64,000 bases of DNA from JAMQKA01 sp043951865 (GCF_043951865.1 NZ_JBINJF010000021.1:1-64000); one strand, 5' to 3'; shown: positions 42,283-52,336, counted from the stretch's first letter. The notes: a model not told the origin generated them from the sequence alone. Made by a program: numbers and translations.

Positions 42283-45222
42283 ATGACCAAAAACAACAAG
42301 CCAAAAAAGCTTTTTAAAGTAGCCTCGGAATTTAATGTGTCTACGCAGTCTATCGTAGATACGCTCAGGGAAGAGGACTTTAAAGTTGACAACAAGCCAA
42401 ACTTCAAAATCACCTCTGAAATGTACGAGGTGTTGATAGAGGTGTATGGGGCCGACAAGGAACGCAGCAGGGAGCATGAAAAAGCGCGAGAGGCGTATGA
42501 AAGCCGGCGTGAGCAGATCAAGGCCAGCCGGAATGAAAGCGTTTCCATCGAGGATTTTCTCGAACCTATTGACGAAGACCTTCCGCTTGAACCTGAAGAT
42601 GAAGAAGTTGAAGAGGAGCCGATAGCCGGTCTCAAGCCTCAAGACGACGATGAGGAGCAGGAGGACGTTGAAGCGGTTCAGGAAGAAGCAGACGAAGATA
42701 TTGAAGAGGAGAAGGTCGAGGCCCGATCCGGCCTGCCCGATGATGAAAAAGAGCAGGAAGAGGGTAAGGCTGAATCTGAAGTCAAGGAGACTGCAAAAGA
42801 AGAGGAGAAAGAGGATAAAACGGAAGCCGAGCCTGCCGAAGAAGTGTCGGCCAAAGAACTGGAAGAAAAAGAAGAGAAGCCTGAAAAAACGGTCGCTGAA
42901 GATCAAAAGCCTGAAATAACAGCAGCCGAAGACGAAGATGAAGATACCGGCGATGAAGATGATGAAACTGATACGGAAGCTGAGGCCGGCGATCAGGACG
43001 AGGACGAGTATGATGAAGAGTACGACGAGGATGAAGATGAAAGTGAAGAAGAGGAGGACGAGGAGGAAGACGAAGAGGGAATAATACGAGGCCGGGCGGG
43101 TCGGCTGAAAGGAACGCGGGTCGTTGGAAAAGTAAATCTGGGTTCCAAGAGCTCTGGCAAGCGCAGGAAAAAAAGGAAGCGCAAAAAAGACCGTTACGAT
43201 GATGACGATGAGTCATCCAAAGGGCGTAAGGACAAGAAAAAGAAGAAGGATAAGAAGAGTAAAAAGAAGAGAAGCCGTCGCAGAGATCGCGTTGATGAGG
43301 ACGATGTAGAGAAGAAGCTGCGCGAGACCATGCAGAAGATGAAATCCTCCGAAACGGTAGGCAGTAAACGGCAGAAGAGACGTCGTCAACGCCGCGAGGA
43401 GCGTGAGGAGGAAGAACAGCTGCAGGCCGAACTTGAAGAGCTGGAAGCAGACACAATTGAAGTTACCGAATTTGTTACCGTAAGTGATCTTGCCGATCTG
43501 CTGGGAGTAAAAGCAAATGACGTGATCACCACCTGCATGAATCTCGGCATGATGGTCTCTATCAACCAGCGCCTGGATGCCAGCACCATTGAACTTGTCG
43601 CCGAAGAGTATGACAAGGAAGTGGAGTTTGTCGACGCCGATGAGATGATTGAAGAAATTGAACTTGAAGAGGATGACCCGGAAGATCTTGAACCCCGGGC
43701 TCCCATTATTACCGTGATGGGGCATGTCGATCACGGTAAAACTTCGCTGCTCGATTATATCCGGAAGGCCAAGGTGGCCGAAGGCGAGGCCGGCGGTATT
43801 ACCCAGCACGTGGGTGCCTACGAAATTCAGACTGATGACGGGCGCAAGATCACCTTCCTGGATACGCCGGGTCACGAGGCCTTTACCGCGATGCGATCTC
43901 GCGGGGCGCAAGCCACCGACATTGTTATTCTTGTTGTTGCGGCCGACGATGCCGTGATGCCGCAGACGATCGAGGCTATTAACCATGCGAAAGCGGCTGG
44001 TGTATCCATCATTGTCGCTATCAACAAAATGGATAAACCGGGGGCCAATCCAGATAAGATCAAGCAGCAGCTGGCAGAACATGATGTGATTGTCGAGGAA
44101 TACGGCGGTACCAACCAGGCGGCACTGGTGTCAGCCAAAACCGGCGAAGGCATCGACGACCTGCTGGAGAAGGTACTCATCGAAGCTGAGCTGATGGAGC
44201 TGAAAGCCAACCCGGATCGCCGGGCTGATGGCGTGGTTCTGGAATCCAGGGTCGACAAAGGAAAAGGAACAGTGGCCAACGTCCTGATACAAAACGGCAC
44301 CCTCAATGTGGGGGATCCGTTCATTGCCGGGCCCTGCTTCGGTCGTGTACGCGCCATGGAAGATGAGCACGGAGCGCGCGTGGAGCATGCCGGTCCTTCT
44401 ACCCCTATCCAGTTGATGGGCTTTGATGACATCCCGCAGGCCGGGGATAAGCTGGTGGCTACGAAGGATGAAAAAACAGCAAAAGAGATCGCCAATCAGC
44501 GCCAGCAGATCAAGCGGGAGCAGGAGCTTCGCAAGACCAAACACCTTACGCTCGACGACTTGTCGCGGCGAATGGCGCTTGGCGAGGTTTCTGAACTCAA
44601 CATTATTATCAAGGCTGACGTGGACGGTTCTATTGAAGCGCTCTCCGGGTCCCTCCAAAAATTGAGTACCGAAGAGGTGGGAATCAATATTATCCATACC
44701 GGGGCGGGCGCTATTACCGAATCTGATGTTCTGCTCGCCTCCGCTTCCGATGCTATTATCATTGGATTCCAGGTGCGGCCAACCTCGAATGCACGCAGTG
44801 TTGCCGAACAGGAAGAGATCGACATCAGGCTGTTCAGCGTTATCTATGATGCCGTTGAAGAAGTCAAGGATGCGATGGAAGGGCTGTTGTCGCCTGAAAT
44901 TTCTGAAAAACTTGTCGGAAATGCTGAGGTCCGGGAAATCTTTAAAGTCTCCAGCGTCGGAACCATCGCAGGCTGTTACGTAACCGATGGCAAGATTGTC
45001 AGAAACAACCCGGTGCGGATTGTTCGTGACGGTGTCGTTATCTATGACGGTGAGATCGACTCGCTTAAGCGATTTAAGGAAGATGTAAAAGAGGTGCAGA
45101 CCGGCTATGAGTGCGGTATCAGCATCGTCAACTACAACGATCTTAAGGTCGGAGACGTCATCGAAAACTACGCGGTTGTCGAAGAGAAACGAACCTTGGA
45201 AGATGCCCGCAAAAGCAGCTGA
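42283..45222 (+). CDS. infB: Translation initiation factor IF-2 with long charged N-terminus
   Basis: A 979-residue GTPase that delivers initiator tRNA. Residues 1-55 form an IF2_N-like helical unit (KKLFKVASEFNVSTQSIVDT); about 90-270 are almost entirely Glu/Asp with Lys; about 275-350 are Lys/Arg-rich. A second IF2_N-like segment (VSDLADLLGVKANDVITTCM) near 400-440 precedes the G domain, with GHVDHGKTSLLD (about 480), DTPGHEAF (about 526) and NKMDKPG (about 580). The catalytic parts are normal; only the N-terminal charged region is unusually long. A 61-nt spacer separates it from rbfA. Confidence 0.97.
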   Translation: MTKNNKPKKLFKVASEFNVSTQSIVDTLREEDFKVDNKPNFKITSEMYEVLIEVYGADKERSREHEKAREAYESRREQIKASRNESVSIEDFLEPIDEDLPLEPEDEEVEEEPIAGLKPQDDDEEQEDVEAVQEEADEDIEEEKVEARSGLPDDEKEQEEGKAESEVKETAKEEEKEDKTEAEPAEEVSAKELEEKEEKPEKTVAEDQKPEITAAEDEDEDTGDEDDETDTEAEAGDQDEDEYDEEYDEDEDESEEEEDEEEDEEGIIRGRAGRLKGTRVVGKVNLGSKSSGKRRKKRKRKKDRYDDDDESSKGRKDKKKKKDKKSKKKRSRRRDRVDEDDVEKKLRETMQKMKSSETVGSKRQKRRRQRREEREEEEQLQAELEELEADTIEVTEFVTVSDLADLLGVKANDVITTCMNLGMMVSINQRLDASTIELVAEEYDKEVEFVDADEMIEEIELEEDDPEDLEPRAPIITVMGHVDHGKTSLLDYIRKAKVAEGEAGGITQHVGAYEIQTDDGRKITFLDTPGHEAFTAMRSRGAQATDIVILVVAADDAVMPQTIEAINHAKAAGVSIIVAINKMDKPGANPDKIKQQLAEHDVIVEEYGGTNQAALVSAKTGEGIDDLLEKVLIEAELMELKANPDRRADGVVLESRVDKGKGTVANVLIQNGTLNVGDPFIAGPCFGRVRAMEDEHGARVEHAGPSTPIQLMGFDDIPQAGDKLVATKDEKTAKEIANQRQQIKREQELRKTKHLTLDDLSRRMALGEVSELNIIIKADVDGSIEALSGSLQKLSTEEVGINIIHTGAGAITESDVLLASASDAIIIGFQVRPTSNARSVAEQEEIDIRLFSVIYDAVEEVKDAMEGLLSPEISEKLVGNAEVREIFKVSSVGTIAGCYVTDGKIVRNNPVRIVRDGVVIYDGEIDSLKRFKEDVKEVQTGYECGISIVNYNDLKVGDVIENYAVVEEKRTLEDARKSS

Positions 45223-45283
45223 TCGGTGCAGGGTCCGGGTTTTACCCCACGGATAAGCTTTTCTAAAAAAAATAAATTCACCA

Positions 45284-45658
45284 ATGAGTATTCGAACTGA
45301 ACGGCTGGGAGCGGTAATACAACGTGATCTCGGGAATATCATTCAACGGCAGTACCAGAAACCCGGCACGTTTATCACGGTTACAGCCGTACGTATGACG
45401 GAAGACCTGATGATAGCCAAAGTGTTTATCAGTATTTATGCGCCCGGGCGGGATGAGGATGCGATCTACCATCATCTTGAGGAACACCTGCCGGCCATAC
45501 GGAAGGAACTGGCATCGAAAATTCGCCACCAGGTTCGTAAAATTCCGGAACTGAATTTTGTGAAAGATGAAACCGCCGACTATGTAAACAAAATGGAGAA
45601 TCTGTTTGAAAAAATTCGACGTGAGCGCGAGCAACGTAATAATGATCAACAGGAATAG
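45284..45658 (+). CDS. rbfA: 30S ribosome-binding factor RbfA
   Basis: A 124-residue KH-fold factor for 16S rRNA 5'-end maturation and cold adaptation. The start RTERLGAVIQRDLGNIIQRQ and the central ITVTAVRMTEDLMIAKVFIS are typical, ending in a charged tail. It lies 5 nt before truB. Confidence 0.94.
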   Translation: MSIRTERLGAVIQRDLGNIIQRQYQKPGTFITVTAVRMTEDLMIAKVFISIYAPGRDEDAIYHHLEEHLPAIRKELASKIRHQVRKIPELNFVKDETADYVNKMENLFEKIRREREQRNNDQQE

Positions 45659-45663
45659 GGGTC

Positions 45664-46395
45664 ATGGGCAGAGGTATTCCGCTTTCCAAGCTCACCTTTT
45701 TTTCAAAATCTAATCCTCCCACCTCGTCCTATCATTATAATTCCGGGGCTGCTTTTCTTGTCAATAAGCCGAAAGGGTGGACCAGTTTCGATGTGGTTAA
45801 ATATCTACGCAAAGCGCTGGATGTTAAAAAGGTCGGCCACGCCGGTACCCTCGATCCGATGGCAACGGGTTTGCTGATTGTGTGCTGTGGCAAGGCGACC
45901 AAAAGTATTCAGCAGCTGCAGCGCCTGGAAAAAGTGTATACCGCTGAGATCACTTTCGGTGGCTCTACCCCCAGTTACGATGCTGAAACCGATATCGAAA
46001 AAACGGCACCGTACGAACATATTACCCGGCAGCGCATCGAGAAAATACTCCAAACTCATTTTTCAGGCACCATCGAGCAGGTCCCCCCGATGTATTCGGC
46101 TCTCAAGTACGGGGGAAAGCCGCTCTACGAGCTGGCCAGGGAGGGAAAAGAGGTGAAACGCCATGCCCGGCAGGTCACGATCCATCAAACCGAAATCCTC
46201 GACTTCAATCTTCCGGTGCTGAAACTGAGAATTCGGTGTGGAAAGGGGACCTACATCCGCTCAATGGCTCACGATCTGGGCATCTACCTGGAGAGTCTGG
46301 CGTACCTTTCCGCACTGGAACGAACAGCTATCGGCGACTATTCAAATAGCGATGCACTTACAATTGATGAACTTGGCAACATGGAATTATCATAA
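45664..46395 (+). CDS. truB: tRNA pseudouridine(55) synthase TruB
   Basis: A 243-residue enzyme that makes pseudouridine 55 in tRNA. The catalytic aspartate is in VGHAGTLDPMATGLLIVC (about D63), with the conserved FLVNKPKGWTSFDVV at the start and GTYIRSMAHDLG in the C-terminal half. The PUA-like extension is absent, as in many short TruB proteins. The first ~20 residues are not conserved; an internal start is possible. Confidence 0.95.
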   Translation: MGRGIPLSKLTFFSKSNPPTSSYHYNSGAAFLVNKPKGWTSFDVVKYLRKALDVKKVGHAGTLDPMATGLLIVCCGKATKSIQQLQRLEKVYTAEITFGGSTPSYDAETDIEKTAPYEHITRQRIEKILQTHFSGTIEQVPPMYSALKYGGKPLYELAREGKEVKRHARQVTIHQTEILDFNLPVLKLRIRCGKGTYIRSMAHDLGIYLESLAYLSALERTAIGDYSNSDALTIDELGNMELS

Positions 46396-46397
46396 CT

Positions 46398-47336
46398 ATG
46401 GCAGAACTCGTATTCCTGGAAAATGTGGAACGTGATCTAAATTCGGTGGTAACCGTGGGTACTTTTGACGGGGTGCATAAAGGCCACCGGGTTCTTATGG
46501 AGACCGTCCTGAAGAAGGCCGAAAAAAGAAACGCCCGCAGTGTTATCGTGACCTTTGACCCGCATCCGAGAGAAATCATAAGTCCCGGCGAAAAGGGAAT
46601 CAAGCTTTTGACGACGCTTCAGGAACGCCGCGAGATACTGGAGGACCTGGGCATCGACAAGATGGTCGTCATTCCATTTGACCGCGATTTTTCCCTGCTG
46701 AGTTCCGAAGAATTTGTTGAAGATATTGTCTACAAGAAGATCGGAGTAGGAGAATTCGTCATCGGTTATGATCACCATTTTGGCCGCAACCGGGAGGGAA
46801 CCATTGAGACCATCGAAAAATTGGGTAACCGGCTCGGTTTCGATGCCTATGTAGTCTCCAAACAGGAGGTCGGCGATAAAACGGTAAGCAGCACGGCCAT
46901 ACGGCGCGCTATCAGCGAGGATGGGGACATAGAGCTGGCGACGGACCTTCTGGGACGCTATTATATGCTGAATGGCACCGTAATCCACGGAGACAAGCGC
47001 GGGAAAGAGATCGGCTATCCCACCGCGAATATAAAGCCGGAGCATCCCAACAAGATCATTCCGAGAGACGGGGTTTACGCCGTAAAAGTGCGCGTGGAGG
47101 GAACGTGGTATGGCGGAATGATGAACATCGGGACCCGTCCCACATTCAACGGGGAGGATAAACGAACCCTTGAGGTCAATATTTTTGAATTTGACAAGGA
47201 GATCTACGGCAAGACCATCCAGATACGGTTTGTAAAGCGGATCAGGAATGAAACAAAATTCAACGGGGTGGAGGAATTAATAACCCAGCTTGGAAAGGAC
47301 AAGGAACAATCGATTGCCATATTAAAGAATGCCTGA
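46398..47336 (+). CDS. ribF: Bifunctional riboflavin kinase / FAD synthetase
   Basis: A 312-residue two-domain enzyme that phosphorylates riboflavin and adenylylates FMN. The adenylyltransferase half has TVGTFDGVHKGHRVLM and VIVTFDPHPRE; the kinase half has GKEIGYPTANIKPEHPNKII and YGGMMNIGTRPTF. It follows truB by 2 nt, the usual arrangement. Confidence 0.95.
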   Translation: MAELVFLENVERDLNSVVTVGTFDGVHKGHRVLMETVLKKAEKRNARSVIVTFDPHPREIISPGEKGIKLLTTLQERREILEDLGIDKMVVIPFDRDFSLLSSEEFVEDIVYKKIGVGEFVIGYDHHFGRNREGTIETIEKLGNRLGFDAYVVSKQEVGDKTVSSTAIRRAISEDGDIELATDLLGRYYMLNGTVIHGDKRGKEIGYPTANIKPEHPNKIIPRDGVYAVKVRVEGTWYGGMMNIGTRPTFNGEDKRTLEVNIFEFDKEIYGKTIQIRFVKRIRNETKFNGVEELITQLGKDKEQSIAILKNA

Positions 47337-47340
47337 AATA

Positions 47341-47371
47341 TTGCAAACGATCTGTATATAGTTTATCTTTG
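47341..47371 (+). promoter_or_regulatory. Bacteroidota-type promoter for rpsO
   Basis: TTG at 47341-47343, 20 nt, then TATCTTTG at 47364-47371, a full match to TAnnTTTG. The rpsO ATG is 63 nt downstream, leaving a leader of about 55 nt. Confidence 0.6.
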
Positions 47372-47434
47372 TTGGCTAATATTGAGGTAAAAGTATCTAT
47401 CCTTAACGACTGAATAATTAAGAATCACTAGCAG

Positions 47435-47704
47435 ATGTCAATAACGAAAGAACGAAAAGAAGAGATTATAGAAAAGTTCGGCGGTTCCAAGGAGAATACG
47501 GGCTCAACCGAAGCGCAAATTGCCGTATTCACTGAACGAATCAGCCAACTGACCGAGCACCTGAAAGAGAATGAGCAGGATCACGCCTCCAGACGTGGAT
47601 TGCTTCAGATGGTGGGAAAGCGGCGTCGCCTGCTTAACTACCTGAAAAAGAAGGATATTGAAAAGTATCGTGAGCTAATCAGCGAACTTGGACTCAGAAA
47701 ATAA
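47435..47704 (+). CDS. rpsO: 30S ribosomal protein S15
   Basis: An 89-residue primary 16S rRNA-binding protein. Diagnostic stretches are GSTEAQIAVFTERISQLTEH, then DHASRRGLLQMVGKRRRLLNYL. S15 commonly represses its own mRNA, but I see no clear pseudoknot in the short leader. It ends with a perfect terminator. Confidence 0.98.
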   Translation: MSITKERKEEIIEKFGGSKENTGSTEAQIAVFTERISQLTEHLKENEQDHASRRGLLQMVGKRRRLLNYLKKKDIEKYRELISELGLRK

Positions 47705-47720
47705 TTTTCTTTAAAGCCGG

Positions 47721-47747
47721 GGCACGTTGTTTCAACGTGCCTTTTTT
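47721..47747 (+). terminator. Rho-independent terminator of rpsO
   Basis: GGCACGTTG (47721-47729), loop TTT, CAACGTGCC (47733-47741), followed by six T residues. Confidence 0.92.
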
Positions 47748-47849
47748 CTATGTATGGTATGGCCAGCAACTATATATGGTTTTGCCCCGGCGGCAGGTTA
47801 GAAAAGGCCTTTAAACATGTTAGTTTGAATTTTTGACGCAGATAAAATT

Positions 47850-49982
47850 ATGGAACAAAAAGTAAAAAATATTGAGTTTGCACCCGGTAAGACACTGTCA
47901 ATAGAGACAGGCCGCTTAGCCAAACAGGCAGATGGTGCAGTTGTAGTACGTATGGGCGACACAATGGTCTTGTGTACCGCTGTAAGTGCCAAGGAAGCAA
48001 AACCGGGACAGGACTTTTTCCCGCTAACGGTTGATCTCCGGGAGAGCTTCTCGGCCGGCGGACGATTTCCCGGTGGATTTATCAAACGCGAGGGGCGGCC
48101 TTCAGACAAGGAGATCCTGTCCAGCCGACTGATCGATCGCTCTATTCGCCCCCTGTTTCCCAATGGGTATTACAATGAAACCCAGATTATCTGTACGGTA
48201 ATCTCCTCAGATGGCGAAAATGATGGTGACGTGCTTGGTGCGGTAGGAGCTTCGGCAGCACTGCATATTTCCGACATCCCGTTTGAAGGCGGGCCCATGG
48301 CGGAAGTGAGAGTAGGCCGCATCGACGGAGAGTTTGTCATCAATCCCACGATCTCCGAACTGGAAGAAAGTGACATCGACATGATCGTTGGCGGTACAGC
48401 CGACAGCGTTATTATGATGGAGGGGGAGATGGAGGAGATCTCCGAGGCGGAAATGCTCGAAGCGATCAAAGCCGGGCATGAAGCTATTCAAAAATTGTGC
48501 GAGTTCCAGGAACAGCTGCGCGAGGAGTTTGGCGTACCCAAGCGTTCGTTTGAGCCGGAAGAGGTCGATGAAGAGCTCAAGAACAGGGTTTACGAACTGG
48601 CTCAGCCGGAAATTCACGATATCGTCACCACCGGACTTGGAAAAGAGGAGTACAGCGACCGGCTGAAGGCGGTTAAAGATGAAACGGTTGACAAGCTGGT
48701 GGAAGAAGATGAAGAGCTGGCCGAAGAGGAAGATACGATCCGCAATATCTGCAAGGATATTGAAAAAGAGGAACTCCGCGGACTGATACTAAATGAAAAA
48801 CGCAGAATTGACGGTCGCAGCCCGGAAGATATCCGCGATATTTGGACGGAAGTGGGATATATGGCCCGAACACATGGTTCGGCGATCTTTACACGGGGAG
48901 AGACCCAGTCGCTGGTTTCGGTAACCCTGGGCAGCAAGAAAGATGAGCAGGCCGTAGATACGCTGTTTAACGAAGAGGCCAAACATTTCTTCCTGCATTA
49001 CAATTTTCCCCCGTTCAGCGTGGGTGAAACGGCATTTCTGCGGGGACCGGGACGGCGTGAAATCGGCCACGGTCACCTTGCAGAGCGCGCATTAAAGAAA
49101 ATGATGCCCTCGTTTGATGAATTTGGCTATGTCATCCGCGTAATATCTGACATTCTCGAATCCAACGGTTCCTCGTCGATGGCCTCTGTTTGTGGCGGCT
49201 CGATGGCCCTGATGGATGCGGGTGTACCTATCAAAAAGCCGGTGGCCGGCATCGCCATGGGAATGATCGTTGGGGATGATGATAATGCGGTTGTTCTCTC
49301 TGATATTCGTGGTGAAGAGGACTTTATGGGCGATATGGACTTTAAAACGGCAGGGACCCGCGAGGGGATTACTGCCACTCAAATGGATATGAAGGTGCAG
49401 GGCATCTCATTTGAAGTACTCGAGCGTGCACTGGAGCAAGCGCGGGTTGGACGCCTCCATATTCTGGATAAAATGAGTGAGACCATCAGCGAACCCCGCG
49501 AGCAGCTTTCGCGCTTTGCACCGCAACTGCTCAAAATGGAGATCGATGCCGATGACATCGGGGCCGTTATTGGGCCGGGAGGCAAAGTGATTCAGGGTCT
49601 GCAGCGCGAAACCGACACGGAAATTCACGTGGAGGAAGATGAAGAGCGCGGCAAGGGACTGATTACCATCTCCGCCGACAGCCTTGAGAAGGCCGAGACC
49701 TGCCAGAAACGTATCAAGGAGATCCTCGGTGACCTCGAAGAGGGAGCTATTTACCACGGTACGGTGAAGGCGATCAAAGATTACGGCGCTTTTGTTGAGA
49801 TTGTACCTGGAAAAGATGGGCTGCTTCATGTCTCTGAGATCAATCACTCTCATGTCAAAAATGTAAGTGATGTGCTTTCTGTCGGTGACGAGCTCGACGT
49901 AAAGCTGCTCAAAGTAGAACGGGGCGGTAAACTCAGACTGTCCAGGAAAGCACTGATTCCTGAAAACGGCGATGAAGAGTAA
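47850..49982 (+). CDS. pnp: Polyribonucleotide nucleotidyltransferase
   Basis: A 710-residue phosphorolytic 3'-5' exoribonuclease. Two RNase PH-like halves are seen (TMVLCTAVSAKEAKPGQDF near 30-50; LVSVTLGSKKDEQAVDTL near 352), then the KH domain with IGAVIGPGGKVIQGLQRETD (about 568) and an S1 domain with DYGAFVEIVPGKDGLLHVSE (about 646). All domains are intact. It follows rpsO, the usual arrangement, with its own terminator. Confidence 0.97.
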   Translation: MEQKVKNIEFAPGKTLSIETGRLAKQADGAVVVRMGDTMVLCTAVSAKEAKPGQDFFPLTVDLRESFSAGGRFPGGFIKREGRPSDKEILSSRLIDRSIRPLFPNGYYNETQIICTVISSDGENDGDVLGAVGASAALHISDIPFEGGPMAEVRVGRIDGEFVINPTISELEESDIDMIVGGTADSVIMMEGEMEEISEAEMLEAIKAGHEAIQKLCEFQEQLREEFGVPKRSFEPEEVDEELKNRVYELAQPEIHDIVTTGLGKEEYSDRLKAVKDETVDKLVEEDEELAEEEDTIRNICKDIEKEELRGLILNEKRRIDGRSPEDIRDIWTEVGYMARTHGSAIFTRGETQSLVSVTLGSKKDEQAVDTLFNEEAKHFFLHYNFPPFSVGETAFLRGPGRREIGHGHLAERALKKMMPSFDEFGYVIRVISDILESNGSSSMASVCGGSMALMDAGVPIKKPVAGIAMGMIVGDDDNAVVLSDIRGEEDFMGDMDFKTAGTREGITATQMDMKVQGISFEVLERALEQARVGRLHILDKMSETISEPREQLSRFAPQLLKMEIDADDIGAVIGPGGKVIQGLQRETDTEIHVEEDEERGKGLITISADSLEKAETCQKRIKEILGDLEEGAIYHGTVKAIKDYGAFVEIVPGKDGLLHVSEINHSHVKNVSDVLSVGDELDVKLLKVERGGKLRLSRKALIPENGDEE

Positions 49983-50019
49983 GCTTTTTGTTTAGTTAAT
50001 TTCACACCTAAAACGGATG

Positions 50020-50055
50020 CCGTTCTTTCTGATCTCAGAAAGAACGGCTTTTTTT
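50020..50055 (+). terminator. Rho-independent terminator of pnp
   Basis: A perfect 14-bp stem, GCCGTTCTTTCTGA (50020-50033) with TCAGAAAGAACGGC (50036-50049), with a two-base loop, followed by six T residues. Confidence 0.93.
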
Positions 50056-50126
50056 ATAAATTAAATGCCACTGCACAGACGGTAAATCATTAAAAAAACA
50101 GAGTAGAGAATAAGTAGAGATTTATT

Positions 50127-51392
50127 ATGACCTCAATGCGCAATGTGAATGAAATTGATTTTGTTGAAAAAACAGATCTTGATAACGGCCTGACGATCGT
50201 TACCGAAAATATCGAAAGCGTAAAAAGCGTTACTGCCGGCATCTGGGTCAAAACGGGGAGCAGAAACGAGACCGCCGCCCAGGCGGGGATTACCCATTTT
50301 TTGGAGCATATGCTGTTCAAAGGTACGGAAAGCCGCTCTTCGTATGATATAGCGATGAGCATGGAATCGGTGGGCGGGTATCTGAATGCATTCACCTCAT
50401 CAGAATATACCTGCTACTATGCCCGATGTCTGAATACGAAGCTTGATCGCGCCCTGGATGTTCTTGCCGATATGGTACTTCATCCCACATTTCCAAAAGA
50501 GGAGATTGAAAAAGAAAAAAAAGTAGTCATCGAGGAGATGAAAATGTACCGCGACAGCCCGGATGACTACCTCTTTGAGGAGTTCAGTGGAAGCGTGTTC
50601 AAGGATCACCCGCTCGGGCGGCCGGTGATCGGCTATGAAGACACCGTATCAAGTTTTGACCGCAGCGACTTGTACGATTATATGGATGACCGGTACCAGC
50701 CGTGGAATCTGCTGGTGGCAGTTGCCGGCAACGTGGAGCATGAACGGGTGGTGGATGAGGTGAGCCGGTACTTCGGGGAGTTACCGGCACGCGAGAAAAA
50801 GGAGCAGGAGCAACCCCTGAATGAGTATGAACCACAGCGGCAGACCTATACCAAGCCTATCGAGCAAACCCACCTGATTGTGGGGCGAAGAGGCCTGGAT
50901 TTCGATCACCGCGACAAATACCGGCTGCTGCTGGCCAATACCGTGCTGGGAGGGGGGATGAGCTCCCGGCTGCACCAGAATATTCGTGAAAAGTTTGGCT
51001 ACTGCTACTCAATCAACACGTTTAACCAGTCCTACAAGGATACCGGGTTGTTTGGAATCTATGTGGGAACCGATCTGGAATATGTGAATCACGTACGCGA
51101 ATTAATCGATAAAGAGCTCCGGAAATTACAGGAGGAGACCATCGGCGGACAGGAGATGCAGGAAGCCAAGGCGCAGTTGAAGGGAAAGCTGGTGCTGTCG
51201 CTGGAAAGTACGAGCAACAGGATGTCTCGGTTGGCGAAAAGCGAACTGTATTATAACCGTTATATCACAATCGATGAGCTGATCGCGGAGATCGACCAGG
51301 TGGAAGCGGGGGAGATCAAAGCTTTTGCAGAAAATTTCTTTAATACAGAACTCTATTCTGAAGCGTTGCTAATACCTGAAGGTGCAGATTGA
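50127..51392 (+). CDS. M16-family zinc peptidase
   Basis: A 421-residue insulinase/processing-peptidase-type protease. The inverted zinc motif H57-F-L-E60-H61 (in AGITHFLEHMLFKGT) is intact, with a downstream glutamate region (KEKKVVIEEMKMYRDSPDD) supplying the third ligand. The second half has VLGGGMSSRLHQNIREK, characteristic of the active-type subunit. No signal peptide is seen, so it is cytoplasmic. The start is the first Met or M4. The substrate is unknown. Confidence 0.92.
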   Translation: MTSMRNVNEIDFVEKTDLDNGLTIVTENIESVKSVTAGIWVKTGSRNETAAQAGITHFLEHMLFKGTESRSSYDIAMSMESVGGYLNAFTSSEYTCYYARCLNTKLDRALDVLADMVLHPTFPKEEIEKEKKVVIEEMKMYRDSPDDYLFEEFSGSVFKDHPLGRPVIGYEDTVSSFDRSDLYDYMDDRYQPWNLLVAVAGNVEHERVVDEVSRYFGELPAREKKEQEQPLNEYEPQRQTYTKPIEQTHLIVGRRGLDFDHRDKYRLLLANTVLGGGMSSRLHQNIREKFGYCYSINTFNQSYKDTGLFGIYVGTDLEYVNHVRELIDKELRKLQEETIGGQEMQEAKAQLKGKLVLSLESTSNRMSRLAKSELYYNRYITIDELIAEIDQVEAGEIKAFAENFFNTELYSEALLIPEGAD

Positions 51393-51496
51393 TGGAGGAT
51401 ACCTTTTAGCCGGATAATTCGCAATTGATTGGGTGCTCTGAAAAATGCTGTTTTTGTGAATCCCGGGTCGGTTGGCAAATAATCGAGATATAAAAA

Positions 51497-51567
51497 ACAT
51501 CCGCCCACAGACGGTTAAGTACTGCAAGCGGATGTGTGGTTGAACGGGAAAATGATAAAATTTTCCC
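51497..51567. terminator. Two hairpins in the convergent gap between M16 and torF
   Basis: ACATCCGC (51497-51504) pairs with GCGGATGT (51528-51535); GGGAAAAT (51546-51553) pairs with ATTTTCCC (51560-51567). The second, AT-rich one probably ends torF transcription, which reaches 51591 on the minus strand. Confidence 0.5.
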
Positions 51568-51590
51568 ATCAGGTAACGTTATTTAACGGT

Positions 51591-52277
51591 CTATAGAGAC
51601 ACTCCAACAACGATATAGAGCTGTTCGGTGTCCGGATTCAGGATAACCGATCCACTGAGCGGAACGGTCAGGCTCTCGGTAACCTCGATATTTTTTGAAG
51701 TGCCGATACCGACATTAACGATATCGAATTCTCCATCCGAGGAGTGCCAGCCGTCACCTCCACCGACAAAAAGATCGGCTCCACCGGCAGAATAGCCCAG
51801 TTCAAAATAGACGTCATCACCGGCAGATCCACCTCCCGCGAAAATATAATTTGCAGAGAGGGAGAGATCGCCGACGGTGTATCCGCCATTTAATTCAAAG
51901 GCGTGACTGTCCTCCTCAAAGAAGGGCGTAGTGGCTCCAGGGTACCAGTAGTCGGTGACCCCGAGGCTTAATCCGAAATCGAAGGTGTAGCCGGTATAGA
52001 GGTCCATTTCCTGAAAACCAACGGTCCCGTCCGCTACCGAGCCGTCGATCCCCTGGGAACCCCAGGCACCAAGAGCAAATCCTCCGGAACTGAATTCAAC
52101 ATATGGTTGAATGGAGGGACCCGAGTACGCAACACCACGCCATACATAGGTGCTGTAGAGATCCACTCCCGTGTCCAGTTCCTGTGCCTGAACCGGTTTG
52201 AACTGTATGCTAAAAAGAACTACAAAAAGTCCGGTCAATAAATATTTAAAAAACTTGTTGTTGGTATTCTTAGTCAT
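51591..52277 (-). CDS. TorF-family putative porin
   Basis: An outer-membrane protein of about 228 residues. Signal peptide to about residue 31 (FKPVQAQ), then TGVDLYSTYVWRGVAYSGPS, the family opening, and beta-strand pairs ending PDTEQLYIVVGVSL. I chose the ATG at 52277 because AGGAAA lies 5 nt upstream; a start 10 codons earlier is possible. It follows amtB and is probably involved in solute uptake, with ammonium or another nitrogen compound an inference from its neighbour. Confidence 0.85.
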   Translation of the reverse strand: MTKNTNNKFFKYLLTGLFVVLFSIQFKPVQAQELDTGVDLYSTYVWRGVAYSGPSIQPYVEFSSGGFALGAWGSQGIDGSVADGTVGFQEMDLYTGYTFDFGLSLGVTDYWYPGATTPFFEEDSHAFELNGGYTVGDLSLSANYIFAGGGSAGDDVYFELGYSAGGADLFVGGGDGWHSSDGEFDIVNVGIGTSKNIEVTESLTVPLSGSVILNPDTEQLYIVVGVSL

Positions 52278-52336
52278 AATATTTCCTGTGATAGAATGTT
52301 TAATCATTGGTTAGTACAGTGGTTGAACATTTATGT

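Noticed and set aside
43213..44082. A long open frame opposite infB
   Set aside because: infB is unmistakable on the plus strand; the reverse frame only mirrors it.
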